Below are positions 25,146 through 38,539 of a stretch of 64,000 nucleotides of DNA, piece after piece. Where the stretch lies: positions 12,834,001-12,898,000 of the forward strand of contig NC_053184.1 in the NCBI RefSeq assembly GCF_905163445.1, given 5' to 3'. The notes beneath the pieces are model-generated. The model was not told the origin of the DNA. It saw only the letters and a list, made by a program, of their open reading frames with translations, and did no database searches. Each line of letters begins with the position of its first letter. The stretch's first letter is position 1. The stretch comes from Pararge aegeria (taxonomy: Eukaryota > Arthropoda > Insecta > Lepidoptera > Nymphalidae). Made by a program: the position numbers and the translations under genes.

Positions 25146-28100
25146 GAAGATGGTAGTATCACAAGGAACGCGGCTGCCCGTTCTCCGTTATATTCCCTTA
25201 TTCACCCGGTACGTGTTAAACGGACGTGTATTCCAATTTGCCGTCACCACACCACATACTGCCCCCACACGGTAAAATATGTTAACCATTAAAAATAAAT
25301 TATCAAAAAAAATATCATCAAGTCAATCCTGTGTAGATAAAACTTCTTTTAAAAATCATGCTGTTTGGACGTATAGTTAAGGAAATAATCAAAAATTAAA
25401 AATAAAATATGTACGGGATGTCAGATAAGCTAAGAATCAAAATCAAATACCTTGATAGATCAAATACCGTGTGGGTTGTACCGAAATGTTAGGCGCATGT
25501 AACATTTCGTTACAACCCATAGATAGTTAACACGAGTTAACGCCGGGAATCGCGGGGATCAGGGACATTTAACATAGAAGCTATTACGAGTTTACAAAAT
25601 TTAAGGAAACAAGTTACAAACAATAATTTTTAGAAATACACTTAATTGTAAAAGTTGGTTTAAAAACTTCACCAGATTGTAAATATAGGAACTTTAAAAA
25701 TAACCGTTAGAATTACAACTTCATTTCCCCTAAAACGTTTTCTACGGGATGCTTTAAAAAGAAATACGGACGAAGTCGCGGGCAATTCGATTCCGACTTC
25801 GTCCGTATTTTTTTTTGGTTATAAATTTCAGGTTCACTTTAACATTTTCTTAATAAAATATCTGTAACACACAGAGTAACAAACTATGAGCTGCATGTCC
25901 ACGGTATCGTAAAAATAAACCGTAGCTTTTCTCTCGTATTTTCAATTACGTGATGAAATACAAAAATAGCTTTGTATAAGGCTTTATTGCGACCTTTTAC
26001 ACTATAATAACCAATAGGTGAGCGAAATTCAATTACCTCCGCAAAAATTAAAACTCACAACTGTATACTATCGCCACGTACATTCTGCGAGGTTTATTTT
26101 GAATATTCAAGTGCTTTTTTTAATTTGACAGGTGAGTGAACACGCCTTACTCTCGCCTATTGTGTCGTGAAAGTATCGAAATTGAACGAACGTAGTCCAT
26201 TTGGTTGCTGTATGGGAGCCGACAATAACCGGCCGTTCGTTTCTCGCACTCTGAATATCGAAATGATTTTCCTCAATTTCATTGCATTTCGACTGCTGCC
26301 ATTTTGTTGTAGTGATTTTTATCGCATCATCCATAGGTACGGCGATAAGTTAATTATACGAGTTATCCGACGGTTTATTAACGTCGCTCGTTGGTTTTAA
26401 AATGGATTATTTATTAGTGGGTTTTATGTTATTTTCATCTGAGTGGTTACCGATTTTTTTTGAATGTGTGCGTCGATGTATGTTTAAAAATAAAGTGCAA
26501 AAATCTTTTTGTATTTCATTAAAAAAGGGATGCGCAACAAATATGCAAGTTTCATTAAGCACTGTTATTTTTTAATTTGACGAATCTAAAAGCGGTAGTC
26601 ACGGTCATAACAAAACGTTAAGTGGAATCCATATCCATAGAGTAGATCTAATACCATTTTTATTTAGCAAAATGTCTATTAACCGTATTATTTTAGCCCT
26701 GCTTCTGACGCAACCCATTTAAATTCGGTTTTATATAGTTGCAATCATAAAACAGTACATCAAACCGGTTATGATCAGTCTGATACCCTTTCCCTCGAAA
26801 TGCAACGTCGAATAATTTTCGAGTGTGGCGGATAGCTGTTAATGGAAGATGTATTTTTACAATTAAATCAATTTTTTTTAATTATGTCCAAATAATATTA
26901 AAAAAAAAAATTGTTATTCCATCAGTCATTTTGTTAGAATTTTTTCTTGGATTGTGATGTTTAATTTTATTTATTTAAATATACTACAAGGAAACTATTG
27001 AAAATAGTAAATACGATTTTACAAATAGGTACGTAGCCAACTAGGTCATCCGTGAGCAGATGTATCATGTCTTGCATAATCATATATTCAGTTGTCAGAG
27101 TATCACTTTAATGATTGAGCAGTGATTGGTGTATGATTAGATGATGAGGTTGAGTTAGTAGCCCAGCCACTTGCATTGACAAATGTGCGGCGGGTGGTTG
27201 AGGCAGTACTTGCTCGTAATAATAGCTCTATATCAATGCAGATCACGATGAATGGCGATCATTAGCCACTGTCGAGTTGTGATCATCATTTGCATCAACA
27301 TTGACGTAGTATTCAAAGTGGAATGCGTTTGAAATACAGACATTAAACTAAATAAAAAATTGTTTTGTACCTTTAAAATAAAGCTTACATATATATGATT
27401 AGAAGGACCGGTTTATGTACGTAAAGATAGCTTACGATGAGTAGATCTTCTAAAATAATCTGTAGAGTAAGTTATTTTTACAGAAACATATTATAACATT
27501 TAAAATCGAATAATTATTCAGCACTACTAAAAAATGCTTATGATTTAAGATTATGTTGGTTTCATTACTATTCTTTGTTTAAAAGGATGGAATTTGAAAA
27601 GTTGGGAAAAATAATAATAACTCTAAAACGCTACCTATCTACTGTTGGTTTGATAAATAATTTCCTGTAGTAAAACTAATTCCTAATTCACATAATTTTG
27701 TTGAAAGAGCTTGTATACTTCTGAATAAATAAGCGTATAACTTTAAATCATCTAATAAAAAAGACTTTAAATAGTTTTATTAATTCTGAATAAATAGTAA
27801 TTCTTCAAATTCTGTTTAAAACATTGAGATGAAAAGGAAATGATTTTTGTCATGTCTTTTTATACTTTACCTCGAGTTAATTCTAGACAGTTTAATTGAA
27901 TATTAGAATAAATATAATTACGACACCAAATTCTAAATAAAAAATAGTAGTAGGAAAATTAAAGTAACATTGAAGCAACGGAGTATAGAATAATAATTTA
28001 CCACCTGATTTGCAAATAAGTTTTCGTCAAAACGCAATAGTGAGTTTTGAATATGAAATCATGTGCGGACTACACGTGACAGTTTTTTTTTAAAGAACCT

Positions 28101-28244
28101 CCCTACTAGGCACATAATAACTAAGAGCACTCTGCTCTTTTGAAATTGTGTAAAATTGCAATTTCCTTGACCATTACCTTTTAAAAGGTTTCATACGATT
28201 CGTATTCTGTAGGCTAGGGGAATATTAACTTATTCGTGAGCGCA
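25146..28244. other. No gene seen
   Basis: AT-rich, apart from the RTE-like hairpin at 25762. Overlapping short frames at 26107-26400 on both strands show no domain. Confidence 0.55.
25762..25810. repeat. Perfect 17-bp hairpin in a retroelement fragment
   Basis: AAATACGGACGAAGTCG (25762-25778) pairs with 25794-25810. The arms contain GACGAAGTCG, the terminal sequence of the RTE-like repeats, so this may be two tail ends joined head to head. Confidence 0.65.
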
Positions 28245-28570
28245 AATCGCAGCAATGAATGGGCCTGCAATGACTACGAAGTGCAAGCTTTCAGTGCAGA
28301 GACACGTGTGTGTCGCATCATCTGATTCAGGTGTATGCAGGACGTACCGTCGTCCAATTTCGCGCGCTAAATTGTTCATAACGGAAGTTCATATCCGGAC
28401 GTCGGGCCGCCCTACGCTTCGGGCGAGATTAGGCGGTAATTACCATTTCCTGTGACACAGGACGCAGACAGCGTTCGAGAAGTGGTTCCTTCTCAGAAGC
28501 GGCGCGACGGAAACGTTCCGCATTCGACGCTCGCCGAGGGAAGGAAAAATTACAGCTGCAGTTTCCCGCG
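28245..28570. other. GC-rich island, unrecognised
   Basis: GGACGTCGGGCCGCCCTACG and GAAGCGGCGCGACGGAAACG within otherwise AT-rich DNA. A 66-codon frame exists (28255-28455) but has no recognisable domain. Possibly regulatory or an old coding fragment. Confidence 0.3.
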
Positions 28571-30589
28571 ATATTGCTTTTTAATTACCCTACAATGTCA
28601 CATAATTTAATATACTGAAGGCATAGCAGCACACAAACGACGTAGACGACAAAAGGATACGTTGTGAAAATAAAAGATGCCACAAAAAAGCAGCTCCAAT
28701 GGAAGAGCTTATTTACGTACGCTCGCTTAAATTGAGTGTACAGCATTTTGAGCCGGAAAAACTGATTATGTAAGAATGAAGTAAAGTACACGGATAGGCT
28801 GCATCGCATCGTCGTATGGAAAGCGTGCCTCGCTGCCGATATGATTGAATAAGTGAGCACGGTGCTCCCTAATGAAACATATTGAACGTGTATCGAATCA
28901 CTTAGGCGCGCCGGTGCGCTCCTGCACTCACTTTTTGGGGCAAGTCAACAAATAACATTATGACAGAGTTTCATTTTAAGAGAGACAATAAATTGAGTTA
29001 ACTCTAGTAACTTGGCGTCAAAGAGAAGTAAAAATTTCATCTTTTTGCTAAATAAATTTCACGCGAAATCAGCGCCCAGCTCTTTGTTTCAGAAAATATT
29101 TATGTAAAGCTGTGCTATGATAGCCCGCAAATTGGGCATTCTAATTAATCTATTTAAGTAGTTATAATTGCACATATTTTGAAATTTAGCTTACAAAACA
29201 TAATATGCTAAAAATATATTACGTATTATACTTTGACGAATACAATAAAAACAATGGGATATTCACTTCTCGCATATACTGCACTTGTATATAGGTACTA
29301 ATTTTTACGTTTTCTTTACATTAATTTATTTTAGTGATTGAAAAGGGTGGCTAAGATTATATCATGATCGGAAAGGATTACAGTATGCATAGGTGCCATT
29401 AAAAAATATTTTCTTTTGCATATATTTTTGTAATTATTTTTGATGCCTTCTAGGAGTGGGCAAATTCACCATAAATTAAATATTGATCAATAATATTAAT
29501 AATATTAAACTCTTTACTACACCAAATAAAAATAAAAAAAATAATACAGGAAACAAACCCTTATTAACTAAAATAGGGCGTTATTATCACTGGTAGTGAT
29601 CTCTTTTAGGCAACCACTAAAGGTAGGAATGACAACGATGAACTGGTGGTCGGTGCACAGTTAAAAAAAAAGAAATAAAAAAACTGATTTATTTATTTTA
29701 AAACAAACAATAAACTTACATAAAATTATGTACACTATAATTTACACCCTAAATACACACATAATTTAAAAAATAAATATTATAATCATAAATATTGAGA
29801 CTATGTATAGGTAATAATAAACATGCATAAACACAATTATTAATAAACATATATTTATGAACTTACCGAGATAAGAGGTGATCCTTCAGACGTATTTAAA
29901 TATATGAACAGATCCATTTCCGAAATTCACCGCTTTAACTGTGAAAGACTCACCATAGCGGTGAGTGCGACTAAGCGGCATCGGGAGTTTGTTATCTCTC
30001 TGGGACCGGTGGTGTGGGATCAATGTAAAGTAATAATCAAAAAAAAATTACAGAACAAAAGTACTCAGTAATGTCTACATATATAGTTTTATTTATTTTA
30101 TCCCAAGTTTTTAATAATTAATAAGAAAAACGTACTTACAATTCTACCGAGTTAATTTTACTGAATCGAATAAAGTGATAAATGAAATATATTTTCTTCG
30201 TGTAGACATACCATAATTATTAATAGCACCTTAAGATATTATTAGGGTTGCATATTAGTAAATAGATAAATGAAAAAGTTACAAGCTCACTTTATTGTTT
30301 GCGTGACCACACTTTTTCAGAGAATACTTGAGCTACCATGTTGAAACTTATACCAAATCAAAATTATACAAAGTCAAATATTTCTTTGTTCACAGACAGA
30401 ACTTTTGATGCGTACATTAAATAAAATGTTGTCATGGTGGTGAGATGATTCTCCATACCATTCTCCATACATCTTACTGGCGATAACGATATTAATAAAC
30501 TTACAACCAACGACTTTACAATGGTTCCAAACGCGACCTGGTTTAAGAAGAAGCCCACCACAAAAGCCGTGAAATTAAATGCACTAAAG
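28571..30589. other. No gene seen
   Basis: AT-rich intergenic DNA; A- and TA-rich between 29450 and 30100. Nothing recognised. Confidence 0.55.
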
Positions 30590-30745
30590 AGGGCTTTTTT
30601 TAATATACTACAAGTCTGCCATTGTCTGCAAATTCATCTGGTGGTACCTGTGATTCAACTGGTGGTTCAAGTGATGATGCAGTCTAAGATGGTAGCCTAG
30701 TAGGCTAGCCTGTTAAGAGGTATGGCAATTATAAAAAACCCATAC
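30590..30745 (-). mobile_element. SINE family G, tail part with duplication
   Basis: T-run, then CTGGTGGTACCTGTGATTCA and ACTGGTGGTTCAAGTGATGA: the CTGGTGGT unit appears twice, then GCAGTCTAAGATGGTAGCCT. The tRNA-like part is missing. Confidence 0.5.
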
Positions 30746-31544
30746 CCTTATTGCTTAGTTTTAAAACGATATTCTTACAAAATGTATTTATAATTTTTTG
30801 CCTTTGCATTTATGAAAATAATAGACGTCTGGATATAATCGTGATGAACTAAGTATTTCGAGGCAAAATTTCGTTTTGATGTCGGTAAATCGGAGAAATT
30901 GGATTTAAAAAAGTTTTCGGCGAACTTTATCGGCCTTGACAACTAGGAAACTGACGCGGGCTTACAAAGCTACGGATTTTTCGCCGTGGCCGCTCAGTGG
31001 ACACGCTCAAAGAGCTTTGCTGTCCACCGCAGTGTTATTGCGTGTCACCAACCTGTATCGCGTTGGTTGCTAGTTCAGTAACTTTGTATTTGCCATATTA
31101 GTTTTGTTTAAAAAAAAAATTGGTCTTGGTACATAGAGGTCTAAAGGATCTCAAAGTCTAAATTGCGATTTGAACTAAAGAGTTTTTCGATGCAGCCTGT
31201 TTGACTAATTTTCTAGCTCAGTCTTTAGTTTATCCGAGGACTCAGCTCCAGCAGAAAATGTTACTTCGATTCTGGCATCCAAGCATAGTACCGAGGCAGA
31301 TGAAACTTTTAGCACTAGAATATTAAAAATAATTGCCTATAAAATAAGAACTTTCTCGCTTTTGCAACTTTTTTGGATTAACCTGTAGTAGTTTTAAAAT
31401 CATGCCTAATACTCTATTTCAAATCGAAAATATATATGCACATATATATATATTTATAGTAATGTAAAGGGCACGGGTACTAGTTTTTCTCTCTCTCTTT
31501 ATCTTACCACTGTAATGTAGATTGGCCACTAGGTCTTTTGCCTT
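30746..31544. other. No gene seen
   Basis: Contains a short TA run near 31440; nothing else recognised. Confidence 0.5.
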
Positions 31545-31855
31545 CTACGTTTTATTATAATATTAGATATTTTGTCTATCATTTATTGATTTTAATTTTA
31601 TTTTTAATTCTTAACAATGCTTAAAAAACAAAAAACAATATTAAAAATTCATAAGAAAAAACAGCCTTCGCTTGCGGGCCTTTTGAATGCCCAAGCAACC
31701 GGCGGTCAGGGCTCCAGAGTGAGGAACCTCCTCACAATACGCGCCGTTTCAAGGACTACTGCCTTCTGTATCCGACCCTTGATCCAACAACAAAGCTAAA
31801 GCTTCAAGCTTTCGCTTGAGATGATAAGATGTTGGTCGAAGCTTTATATTAGATA
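31545..31855 (+). mobile_element. Fragment of a dispersed lepidopteran-type retroelement
   Basis: Contains the short frame 31617-31799 (MLKKQKTILKIHKKKQPSLA and GGQGSRVRNLLTIRAVSRTT). I recognise it as a stretch that recurs in lepidopteran repeats rather than a host gene; this is from memory and no search was run. It is GC-rich only between 31670 and 31790. Confidence 0.4.
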
Positions 31856-32399
31856 TTATTATTATTGAATTATTTTATTGTCATTATTATTTAAGATATC
31901 AAATTCCTTGATCTACTTCTGTAGATAAAACACTTTATGTTTGTACCATATTATGTTATTATGTTGGTATCAGTATCTTTTCATTTTATTGCCTAACGCA
32001 ATCTTACCTTATTTTCGCCCGCGTTACTGTACCTATCCTTACTTACCCACTTATGATTATAGCCAAAAGGTATGCATCAAAGTCAAATATCCTGCAAATA
32101 AACAAAAACTCACTTTCGCATATGTATTATTCACAAAGATACAATCAAAAACCTGTCTGCTATATTAATATCTCTCCTTAATTTAAGATCTTAACTTCAA
32201 GTCGATAAATTGTCTCCATCGGGTTCATATTAATACAACTATGTATCCAAAGTGATTTTTAGATGTATCCCATAGAAACCGTGTTTTTTTGCAATAATAA
32301 GTAATCACTATAGGTCCATAAATAATTTCTATGCCTGATTATACGAAATATTTTCAGATCAGAAATGTGAAAGCTTGCTTATTGACTTAATTATTATTT
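31856..32399. other. No gene seen
   Basis: AT-rich; a 75-codon frame at 31941-32168 has no recognisable features. Confidence 0.5.
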
Positions 32400-32968
32400 A
32401 CTAGCTGTTGCCCGCGACTTCGTTTGCGTTTTATTTTGCTTTTGATGTGGCATTCAATTTAGTTGTAGTTCTATAAAAAATTAAATATTAAATGAGGGGT
32501 TTGCTGCTGTCCGCCGAGGAGTTCTGTCCTCTATCTCCAACCACATTCATCAGATCTTCAGAAAGTTTGGGCAAAATTAAACACATATTATAACCTCTAT
32601 TTATTTATTTATTTATTAGGAACAACAGACAGTCATGCACAAAAATAACAAAAAATACATCTAAAAATAAAATAGCATTAGCACAAGACCCACATCATTG
32701 TCCACGAATTACTAAACTTATATTAAAAAATAATTCTACTCTATAGTACAAAAATATTTTTTTAAATCTATTTTTAAATTTGTCGGAGTTATGTTGTGAA
32801 ATCGTCAAACACTTTCATCCCCTCTCCTAAAAGAACCGAGCTTAAAATATCCTATATTACTACTATCACTTCCAAGAATATGTTTAAAAAGTTTCATGAG
32901 GATCGGTTAACTAGTTTTTGCGTGAAAGCGTAACAAACAAACTTACATTGACATTTATAATTTTTTTA
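32400..32968 (+). mobile_element. RTE-like retroelement 3' part with an insertion
   Basis: CTAGCTGTTGCCCGCGACTT start, GCGTGAAAGCGTAACAAACA end. Compared with 21800-22240 it has about 130 extra bases from about 32604 to 32735, beginning with TTTATTTATTTATTTATTAG, which look like an antisense LINE tail. Confidence 0.6.
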
Positions 32969-34065
32969 GGGATAGGGATTTCGCCATAATATTTTGCTGA
33001 AGCTGTCAATGAACCATAAATTGCGTTTAATTTGGAATCGTGCTATATAAATTCGTCATTTCATTAGCATGTGGACTACCGTTGCGGTGCGATGTTAACG
33101 CTACTCAGTAGAAAATATAGCCAAAGATGGTGTTCACCTCTGATTTGACGCAGGGTTTTTTTGTGTGTGTATTACAGTTTAAATTGTGAGAAATCGTAAG
33201 TTTTTACCAACATTTATTTAGTAAAATTCATTTTGTAATTTACCTTTATTATTTAACTTTTAAAAGTTATCTTCAGACATTACATCCTTGTTAATTTAAT
33301 ACAATTTTGTAACCATTTTGCAATAATCGAGATAATTAATATCTGTACATTTAAGAGAAACGGTTTAAGTGTTATTTGGGTAACAAAAGTCGTAGCGCTA
33401 TTAATCTTACCTTTATAAAACTTTACAGGCTTAAATTATTGTATATCCACTTCGCTATTCAGTATTTTTAGTACCCACCTAATCCTATCCTAGTACAGCT
33501 ACCTAATCCTACTGTAAATCGAATGCAAAAGATAACAAACACTTTAAATCGCCTTATCAAGAGTTTTATTAGCTGAAGGTTACACGTATATGATGAGACT
33601 TTAAGGCTCATACTTCGTATTAGTCATATCTAAAATCGGTATAGCTTTATTTAAAACGCAAAATTTATAGAAATTGCCAATATAAAAATGATATATTAAA
33701 GTAAACAAATTCCAAAAATCATCATCATCATCGGCCTTTATTATTTACTTAAAACGCATATAACTTAAACGAGATTACTGGTACATAAAACTCAGAAGAA
33801 GATTTTGTTTGTCTCACTAATTATTAGCAGATTGTCAAAAACTTTGATTAATAAAAAAAATTGTATCAGTTAACAATTTATTGTTTTTTTAATTTTTTAT
33901 TTTAATGAAGACTTAATTTTAATGATAACTGTTCGACTGATTGAAGTAAACCTTTTGACTATATTTATGACATCCTATAATGATAATGGTAATGCATTAG
34001 ATACTGTTTAAAGCATTGTTACATTATCAAGTACATCAGTTTACCAAATTCATATTGCCTATTGA
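32969..34065. other. No gene seen
   Basis: AT-rich, with a short ATC run at 33720. Nothing recognised. Confidence 0.5.
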
Positions 34066-34180
34066 AGGCCTATAGGCGTAGTGGGCAGTGACCCCGCTAT
34101 CTGAGTCCAAGGCTGTGGATTCAATTCACACAACTGAAAAACGTTTGCGTGATGAACATGAATGTGTTGCAATGTTAAAT
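34066..34180 (+). mobile_element. SINE family A, partial head
   Basis: Has the tRNA-like head (GCGTAGTGGGCAGTGACCCC) and the B-box region, but diverges after about 110 bp; the tail is missing. Confidence 0.6.
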
Positions 34181-34299
34181 GCTGGCGATATAAGTTGGGT
34201 TTGATAGAAAGTGGCTGAAATGTAATCCAAAATGTGTTATCTACAGGGAATAGAAGGAAAAGAATATCAAAAATCAATCTATCATCGGCCAACAGGTCT

Positions 34300-34455
34300 C
34301 CATAGCAGAATGGGCAGGATTTTAGCCACAGTCCACCACGCCGGCCAATTTGGATTGGTGTACCTCATATGACTTTGAGAACGTTATGGAGAACTGTCGA
34401 ACTTCCTCAAGATGTTTTCCTTTTGCGTTAAAGCGAGTAATATTTTAATTGCTTA
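34300..34455 (-). mobile_element. SINE family B, partial antisense
   Basis: CAGAATGGGCAGGATTTTAG, CCACCACGCCGGCCAA and CAAGATGTTTTCCTTTTGCG. The head is missing; a D-type tail (34459-34618) abuts it. Confidence 0.6.
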
Positions 34456-34458
34456 ATT

Positions 34459-34618
34459 TAAATTCAAATTCAAATTCAAATTCATTTATTTCAAGTAGGC
34501 CTACTTTATAAGCACTTTTGAAATGACAAGTATGTATGTTTGTGTGACTCTACCACCGGTTCGGAAAGCAGATTCTACCGAGAAGAGCCGGCAAGAAACT
34601 CAGTAGTTGCTCTTTTCC
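34459..34618. repeat. Dispersed repeat D
   Basis: (AAATTC)n, CAAGTAGGCCTACTTTATAA, ACTCTACCACCGGTTCGGA and GAGCCGGCAAGAAACTCAG. Nearly identical to 54824-54982. Confidence 0.65.
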
Positions 34619-35520
34619 AACATCAACATTTACAATCATTTTGCTAAAGACGCGCATAACTCCGAAAAGCCTTTGGCGATATGAATTGTGTTCGTGGGCT
34701 ACTAAGGCTGTTGACTTGTCTATAAATTGAGTTCATGGAATTCAGTATGGTGTTTGATTGCGTTTGTAGACTTGTTGTAGTTGTGTTACATTAAATTGTC
34801 AATAATAACTGATACATACCTACCACCCACATGTTCCCGATAGCTAAAAACGTAACAGCCACTGATAAATACGAAGTTACATTTCAATTTCATGATATTT
34901 ACATGCAAATATGACGGAACGAACGCAAATTGAGACAGATCACGACGCAAGGCGCTAACTGGTGCAGAGTGATTGTTTACAAAGATCGCACTTGACCGAT
35001 CGATGAGAGCAAATATATTAGGTAGTAAGTGTACCTAAGCCATACAAAAAAAAAATTAAAGTCACGTTTTTGTATGCCTCAACTCGTTTTCAAGTAACAA
35101 TATCAAGTTTATGAAACCTGTGTATTCCGCAAAAAATGCATCCAAATAAAACCAGTCCTTTTCAGGAACAAAACATTGTAATGCCTCCTGTAGTCGTATG
35201 AACCTGCCCAGCCATTACTTACGGGGAATGTAAAAAAACTGCATTAGAACAAAACAACTTAAATACAATATGGGTACAGATAGACAGATGAGCAAGGTTA
35301 TTTTTTATCAGATATTAATACATTTTATAAATTCATTACTGCCCTAACCCCTTATTTTTAGTTATTCAATTCATATCGTTTAATTAAGTTATTCTATTTT
35401 CAAAAATAGCAGTTTTATAAATAATATACAACGTGTAACAGAATTACAAAATAATTTTGAAGGATGCTTAAGTATATTTCATAAGGTAAAAACCCTTACC
35501 CTTACCCTTACCTTACCTTA

Positions 35521-35591
35521 TTATAATATGCTCCATATGATTTAAAATTTTTACCCTGTAAAAATTTTAAATCATATGGAGCATATTATAA
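35521..35591. repeat. Perfect 34-bp hairpin
   Basis: 35521-35554 and 35558-35591 are exact reverse complements with the loop CCT. It is preceded at 35490-35520 by degenerate CCCTTA/CCTTA repeats. Confidence 0.9.
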
Positions 35592-35969
35592 TTTTTTCCA
35601 TACACACGAATTCAAAACATTTTAAGAGTTTACTTATGACAACCCTATTGAAGTTAAAAGACCGACACGGGCATAGTACCTACGCTACGCGACGCGTACC
35701 TAATAAAGTGACAGGAGTCACTTGACTTTACAATTACATTTAACGCTAGGGTATCTGATTTCTTTCAGTAAACACTATTGCAATGGTTTACTCAAAAAGT
35801 CGTTTAGCGTTTCGGTTTTACAGATAAGTTTAAGAGACAGTAAATAATGTACCTCTGAAGAAGTGTCCTTTTATAAAAGACATTAAGGTTCACCATACGT
35901 GGGGTTTTCTTCGAGAATAAGATATTGGACATAGGTTTAAGGTGATGTGTGCTGCTAAAAGAGGTTGAA

Positions 35970-36085
35970 AGAACTTTTAGTGTAGTTCTTTGCAGCGAAA
36001 AAAATATATGTTATATATTCTTGACCGTATTCCTGACTGAATGGTTGAACGCTTTCCCCGAAGTTTTCTCGATGGGAAAGAATGT
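35970..36085. repeat. Dispersed repeat, copy 2
   Basis: TTAGTGTAGTTCTTTGCAGC, GAAAAAAATATATGTTATAT and GACCGTATTCCTGACTGA match 21095-21200. Confidence 0.45.
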
Positions 36086-37179
36086 CAAAGATGAAAATTT
36101 GAAATAGGTTCATTTTATGTAGTTAAATAATTTAAGATCAAATAACAAGTAATACATATGTATACATAACTAAGTATTTTGTTATTACTCCAATTGTTGG
36201 CACAGTTTGATAAAAATAAACAATTCGATTTATGTGGAACTCGATCTCCGAGAATGCAACACAAATTACAAAAAAAAATACAAATTGCAACATTGCATAC
36301 TGAAATCAAACACGGTAATGTCACGATCTTAAGCATTAGCTTTAATTCTTTCTGTTCTACTTTTATTGCATACAATCGAAGCCAGATATCGAAGTTCCGC
36401 CAAGTTGACTTCATAAACCGTTTAGAAGGACGTGATATCCACTCAAGAACAACGGTTGATCTGTCGATCGTCCATCGGTCCTACGTGAGCAGCCCGTCTT
36501 CGGTCTCTCTTAACAACGTGTGAGCTACAACTTTCACTTGGCGTCCTATCCAACTTGATCCATAAAGGATTGAGCTTTTATATCTCTTTCCGCGTACCTC
36601 TAGGGTAGACAAGGCTCGCTTGCCGTACCCATATTTCGATATTGTAGACCATTACAGACTAAGCACTATTGTAGGCAGGCATTATAGGTTTGGAGACGAA
36701 CTTTTCCCGATGCGCCGTCAAATAATTGTATTCTCCTAAACTGCTCTTAATTTACCGCGATAGTTTCCCGAGAGTAAATTAGATATGAGTTACTTATATT
36801 CTTTATAAATGTGCTTAATGGCTTTTCTTACAGAAAGTTAAGCTTATTTCTGCTAATCCCAATGGGAAATGGTAATGGTGACAAATTCATATGTTTATTT
36901 AACTCCTTGTAGAAAAGTAAAAGAACGTAAGATAAAAGCAAATCAAGCAAAAAACAAGTAACAAATGTGAAAGTTGGGATTTAAAAGTATAAGTTAAAAT
37001 ATCTTTAGCACACTAGGTAAGCTACAACGGAAAAAAACAACTATATTTATTGTGGTTCATTTTAAAGTTTAAAGAGTTTAATCGGGAACCCTGAAAAGAG
37101 ATAAACGGTGAAACTAGAATGCATAGATCATCCATATTGAAGCTTTTTGACATAAGTGCACTAAAAAGGCAAGACACAG
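36086..37179. other. Unassigned stretch with overlapping frames
   Basis: A 114-codon plus frame (36179-36523) overlaps a 99-codon minus frame (36115-36414). Neither shows a domain or clear codon bias. Composition becomes less AT-rich at 36400-36650. Possibly a conserved non-coding or decayed coding piece. Confidence 0.35.
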
Positions 37180-37450
37180 TAAATAAAAAAAATAATAATA
37201 ATAAAATAAATATACACATATCGCTATTTAGCCCCAAAGTAAGCGTAGCTTTTGTTATGGGTACTAAGATAACTGTTGAATATTTTTATGAATGAAATAC
37301 ATAAATACTTATATAATGCACAGATTAACGTCCAGATACTGAAAAACATTAATGTTCATCACACAAAAATTTACGAGTTGTGGGAATCGAACCCACAGCT
37401 TTTGACTCAGAAAACAGGGTCGCTGCCCACTGTGCCAATAGGCAATCGAA
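37180..37450 (-). mobile_element. SINE family A, antisense
   Basis: Antisense copy with A-rich tail, body (AGCCCCAAAGTAAGCGTAGC) and B box as GGGAATCGAACCC; the head ends at about 37450. Confidence 0.75.
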
Positions 37451-37899
37451 GATGGGTGGATCAAATATATAATAAAATAGGAAACAAGATAAATTCTATA
37501 CTCTATAATATATTGAAGCCCATAGTATTATAGGCACATGATTGCTTGTAACTTAGCTAATGAACCAATATTATTCAGCTTTTGTTTGCGTAAAATATAA
37601 TTATTTCTTAATTCCTTGGTTTTCCCCTTCAGTTTCCTCTGTAAAGTTTGCGCTCGCAGTTACTTTTTCGCTACAATGTTTGTTAGAGGCTTTTTGTTTG
37701 AATAAATCACAGCGAGTTTAGAGTGCAGCGACATCTAAGGCATCAGGTGCGATACACTCACGCAAATATTTTATGAAAATACCAAGAACGTCCACCTAGA
37801 GACGTGCTACATCGATATTTTTAAAATAATACAACGAGAACAATAATTTATTGTTTTAATGTTATAATTCATTAAAATGCATCGTTCTATGTGCAAAAA

Positions 37900-38217
37900 C
37901 GCGGTGATAGCATAAAAGTTAGCTACTGCTTTCCTTTCGGTGTGAACGAGTTCGATCCCCGGCACGCACCTCTTACTTTTCGGAGGTATTTGGGTACGTA
38001 AATATAAAATATCACTTGCTTTAAACGTGAAGGAAAACATCGTGAGGAAACCTGCATGCCTTTGCCTCCATAACGTTCTCAAAGGTGTGTGAAGTCAACC
38101 AATCCGCATTTGGCCGGCGTGGTGGACTGCGGCCTTAACCCTCCTCATTCTGAGAAGGCCCGTGCCTTGTAGTAGGCTGGCAATTGGTTTATCGTGATGA
38201 TGATGATGATGACGATG
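37900..38217 (+). mobile_element. SINE family B, full length
   Basis: tRNA-like head with B box GAGTTCGATCCCCGGC, then GAAGGAAAACATCGTGAGG, GGCCGGCGTGGTGGACTG and a (GAT)n tail. Sense orientation and the best-preserved copy. Confidence 0.75.
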
Positions 38218-38539
38218 TAAAATATTTAGATGAATTTATTTAATAAGACTATGACCTTACAGATACACTTTAATCTTAAAATAATTGTTTTATAAATATA
38301 ACCTAAAATAAACTATTTAAAACTAAATAAAATCTAAAACGTCCTCGAAACCACCGCAGCGAGGCACAGTTCCTAAGATGCTGGCAGCATTAGCAGACCA
38401 TGAACTATTTTTAAAACAAACTAGTTATTGCAATTATTGTTTAAAACACTTTGTTTTTTTTTGTGATAAAAAAAAAACAGTCCAAACTTGTTTTAAATGT
38501 GTTCATTTTATATTAAGATTTTTGTTAAATACCTATTGT

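Noticed and set aside
35490..35520. CCCTTA repeats as telomere DNA
   Set aside because: The lepidopteran telomere unit is TTAGG/CCTAA; this run is short, irregular and internal.
36179..36523. 114-codon plus frame
   Set aside because: Overlaps an equally long minus frame and no domain is visible; noted only as an unassigned stretch.
37276..37533. 85-codon frame with VGLWESNPQ-like text
   Set aside because: Translation of an antisense SINE.
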